DNA of 64,000 nt from Fulvivirga ligni (GTDB taxonomy: Bacteria; Bacteroidota; Bacteroidia; Cytophagales; Cyclobacteriaceae): contig NZ_CP089979.1 of NCBI RefSeq assembly GCF_021389935.1, positions 2,771,001 through 2,835,000 of the forward strand, given 5' to 3'. This document shows, piece by piece, positions 62,760 to 64,000 of this stretch. Made by a program: the position numbers and the translations under genes. The notes below the pieces were generated by a model. That model was not told where the DNA came from, ran no database searches, and saw only the letters and a list, made by a program, of their open reading frames with translations. Within the stretch, counting starts at the first letter, position 1. Each line of letters begins with the position of its first letter.

Positions 62760-63413
62760 ATGGCAAATATGTCCGATAGTTTTAAACCATATATGTCACA
62801 CCCGTGGCATGGTATTCCTGCAGGTGTGCAGGCTCCTGAAGTAGTTAATGCGTTTATTGAGATGACGCCAGCTGATTCAGTAAAATATGAGATCGATAAG
62901 TCTTCTGGGTTTCTTAAAGTAGACAGACCGCAGAAGTTTTCTAACATTGTTCCTGCTCTTTACGGCTTTGTTCCTCAAACCTATTGTGCAGAAGGTGTGG
63001 CTTCATTATGTATGGGTGCCACAGGTAAGAAGGATATAGTAGGTGATGGTGACCCTATTGATATCTGTGTTTTAACAGAAAGAAATATTATTCAAGGAAA
63101 TATATTAGTGCCAGCTATTCCTATCGGTGGTTTCAGAATGATCGATGGTGGAGAAGCTGATGATAAAATTATTGCCATCCTTAAGGGAGATGAGGTTTTT
63201 CAAGACTGGCATTCTTTAGAGGATTGTCCGGATTCCCTTATTAATCGTCTTAAGCACTACTTCTTAACTTACAAGCAAATGCCAGGTGAGGAAGCTCACA
63301 AGAAAACAGAAATTGCTGCTGTTTATGGTAAAGAAGAGGCTTACGAAGTAATTAAGGCAAGCCAAAGAGATTATGAGCTTCACTACAAATCTGATAAGGT
63401 AGCTTCTAAATAA
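62760..63413 (+). CDS. ppa: Inorganic pyrophosphatase (soluble, family I)
   Basis: The enzyme hydrolyses pyrophosphate to phosphate and drives biosynthetic reactions. The metal-binding signature GDGDPIDICVL is at about residues 98-108, and FVPQTYC and AIPIGGFRMIDGGEADDKIIAI match the family. At 217 residues it is slightly longer than E. coli Ppa, with an N-terminal MANMSDSFKPYMSHPWHG extension typical of Bacteroidetes. It is 28 nt upstream of sodC. Confidence 0.96.
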   Translation: MANMSDSFKPYMSHPWHGIPAGVQAPEVVNAFIEMTPADSVKYEIDKSSGFLKVDRPQKFSNIVPALYGFVPQTYCAEGVASLCMGATGKKDIVGDGDPIDICVLTERNIIQGNILVPAIPIGGFRMIDGGEADDKIIAILKGDEVFQDWHSLEDCPDSLINRLKHYFLTYKQMPGEEAHKKTEIAAVYGKEEAYEVIKASQRDYELHYKSDKVASK

Positions 63414-63441
63414 TCAAATTTATAACCTAATACTGCCAACT

Positions 63442-64000
63442 ATGAAATTATCTAAACTAGCTATTGTTGTTATAGGATCAACTATAATGGTTTCTTGCGG
63501 TCCTTCAAATAAAGGTGAAGATGCTTCATCAAGTGATTCGACTGAAATGTCTTCAGGTGATAATAAACCTGAGGAAAAGGTGATGTTAGAGGCGAAAGCC
63601 ACCATTAATCCTGCCAGTGGAAGTAACATGCATGGAGAAATGACTTTTACTGATCTTGGTGAAGGTGATGTCACTTTTAAGCTTACTGTAGAAGGAGCAG
63701 AGCCAGGAACACATGCGGTTCACTTGCATCAAACGGGTGACTGTAGTGCAGAAGATGCTACCTCAGCTGGTGGTCATTGGAATCCCTCTGATGTTGAGCA
63801 TGGTAAAAGAGCTGTTGATATGAAGTTCCACGCTGGCGATATAGATAACATGGAAGTAGGAGCGGATGGTAAAGGCGAGTTGACAATGACTATATCTGGA
63901 TGGAGTATTGGAGGTGCCGATAGCACTAATATTATTGACCATGCTGTAATTATTCATGCCAAAGAAGATGACTTTGCAACACAGCCTTCAGGTGCTGCTG
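63442..64000 (+). CDS. sodC: Cu/Zn superoxide dismutase lipoprotein (truncated by window end)
   Basis: The first 186 codons are visible and the gene runs off the window. A lipoprotein signal (MVSCG, Cys19) is followed by a Ser/Glu-rich linker and the dismutase domain. Copper/zinc ligands are visible: VHLHQTGDC, GGHWNPS and later IIDHAVIIHAKEDD. The Cys in GDC would form the usual disulfide, with its partner beyond the window. The start is ATG 63442. It lies 28 nt after ppa and probably protects the periplasm from superoxide. Confidence 0.92.
   Translation, partial: MKLSKLAIVVIGSTIMVSCGPSNKGEDASSSDSTEMSSGDNKPEEKVMLEAKATINPASGSNMHGEMTFTDLGEGDVTFKLTVEGAEPGTHAVHLHQTGDCSAEDATSAGGHWNPSDVEHGKRAVDMKFHAGDIDNMEVGADGKGELTMTISGWSIGGADSTNIIDHAVIIHAKEDDFATQPSGAA

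Noticed and set aside
1-64000. Prophage, insertion sequence, CRISPR array or integron
   Set aside because: No transposase, integrase, Cas gene, spaced direct repeats or terminal inverted repeats were seen. The region reads as stable chromosomal core with some accessory genes.

Overview
The window is 64 kb of an AT-rich, gene-dense bacterial chromosome that looks like a Bacteroidetes (Bacteroidota) genome, most likely a marine or soil member of the Cytophagales related to Fulvivirga or Flammeovirga; the genus is an inference. The supporting signs are a C-terminal type IX secretion sorting domain on a 3063-residue surface protein, a PorE-like TPR/propeller/OmpA protein, a Porin_10-type porin, a short 289-residue primary sigma factor, almost no Shine-Dalgarno sequences, and several copies of the Bacteroidetes -7 promoter box (TAnnTTTG). 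I found no tRNA or rRNA gene, CRISPR array, insertion sequence or prophage.

Layout. 1-3.2 kb: a small basic protein with an apparent frameshift in an A9 tract, a non-coding stretch with a long inverted repeat, a fatty acid desaturase whose N-terminus lacks a normal start codon, a DEAD-box helicase and a cold-shock protein. 3.2-17.4 kb: mostly minus-strand genes, including the menaquinone genes menE and menI-menF-menD-menB, a secreted zinc metalloprotease, a MopE-repeat lipoprotein, a zinc-ribbon-family coiled coil and a Nif3-like protein. 17.4-30.3 kb: lpxK, a porin, miaE, an orphan ABC permease, a TIR/DUF4062 multidomain protein, the PorE-like protein, queA and menC. 30.3-36.9 kb: an exported TPR-CHAT protease overlapping an outer-membrane barrel gene, an alanine/sodium symporter, an arginase-family enzyme and a SixA-like phosphatase. 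37-47 kb: topA, a CobB-like sirtuin, a TlpA-like thioredoxin, Tex, small orphan genes and a fused SpmA-SpmB protein. 47.4-56.6 kb: the giant T9SS substrate. 56.6-64 kb: rsmE, an acyl-CoA-binding protein, gltA, a prohibitin, rpoD, pyrophosphatase and a partial Cu/Zn superoxide dismutase.

How the genes fit together. Six menaquinone genes (menF, D, C, E, B and menI) are spread over three loci, which indicates the classical o-succinylbenzoate route and a menaquinone-based respiratory chain. menH, menA and menG are not in the window. The primary sigma factor encoded at 61 kb is the kind that reads the -7 boxes seen elsewhere here. The envelope genes (PorE-like protein, porin, giant adhesin, LpxK and several lipoproteins) fit a gliding or surface-attached T9SS bacterium.

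The most unusual items are a 493-residue protein with three TIR/DUF4062-like modules, an exported CHAT protease coupled to a beta-barrel gene, a 20-bp near-palindromic bidirectional promoter between menI and a phosphatase gene, the A9 frameshift, and the non-ATG desaturase start. None of these is proven to be a new system. All calls come from reading the sequence and recalling protein families; no database search was run.
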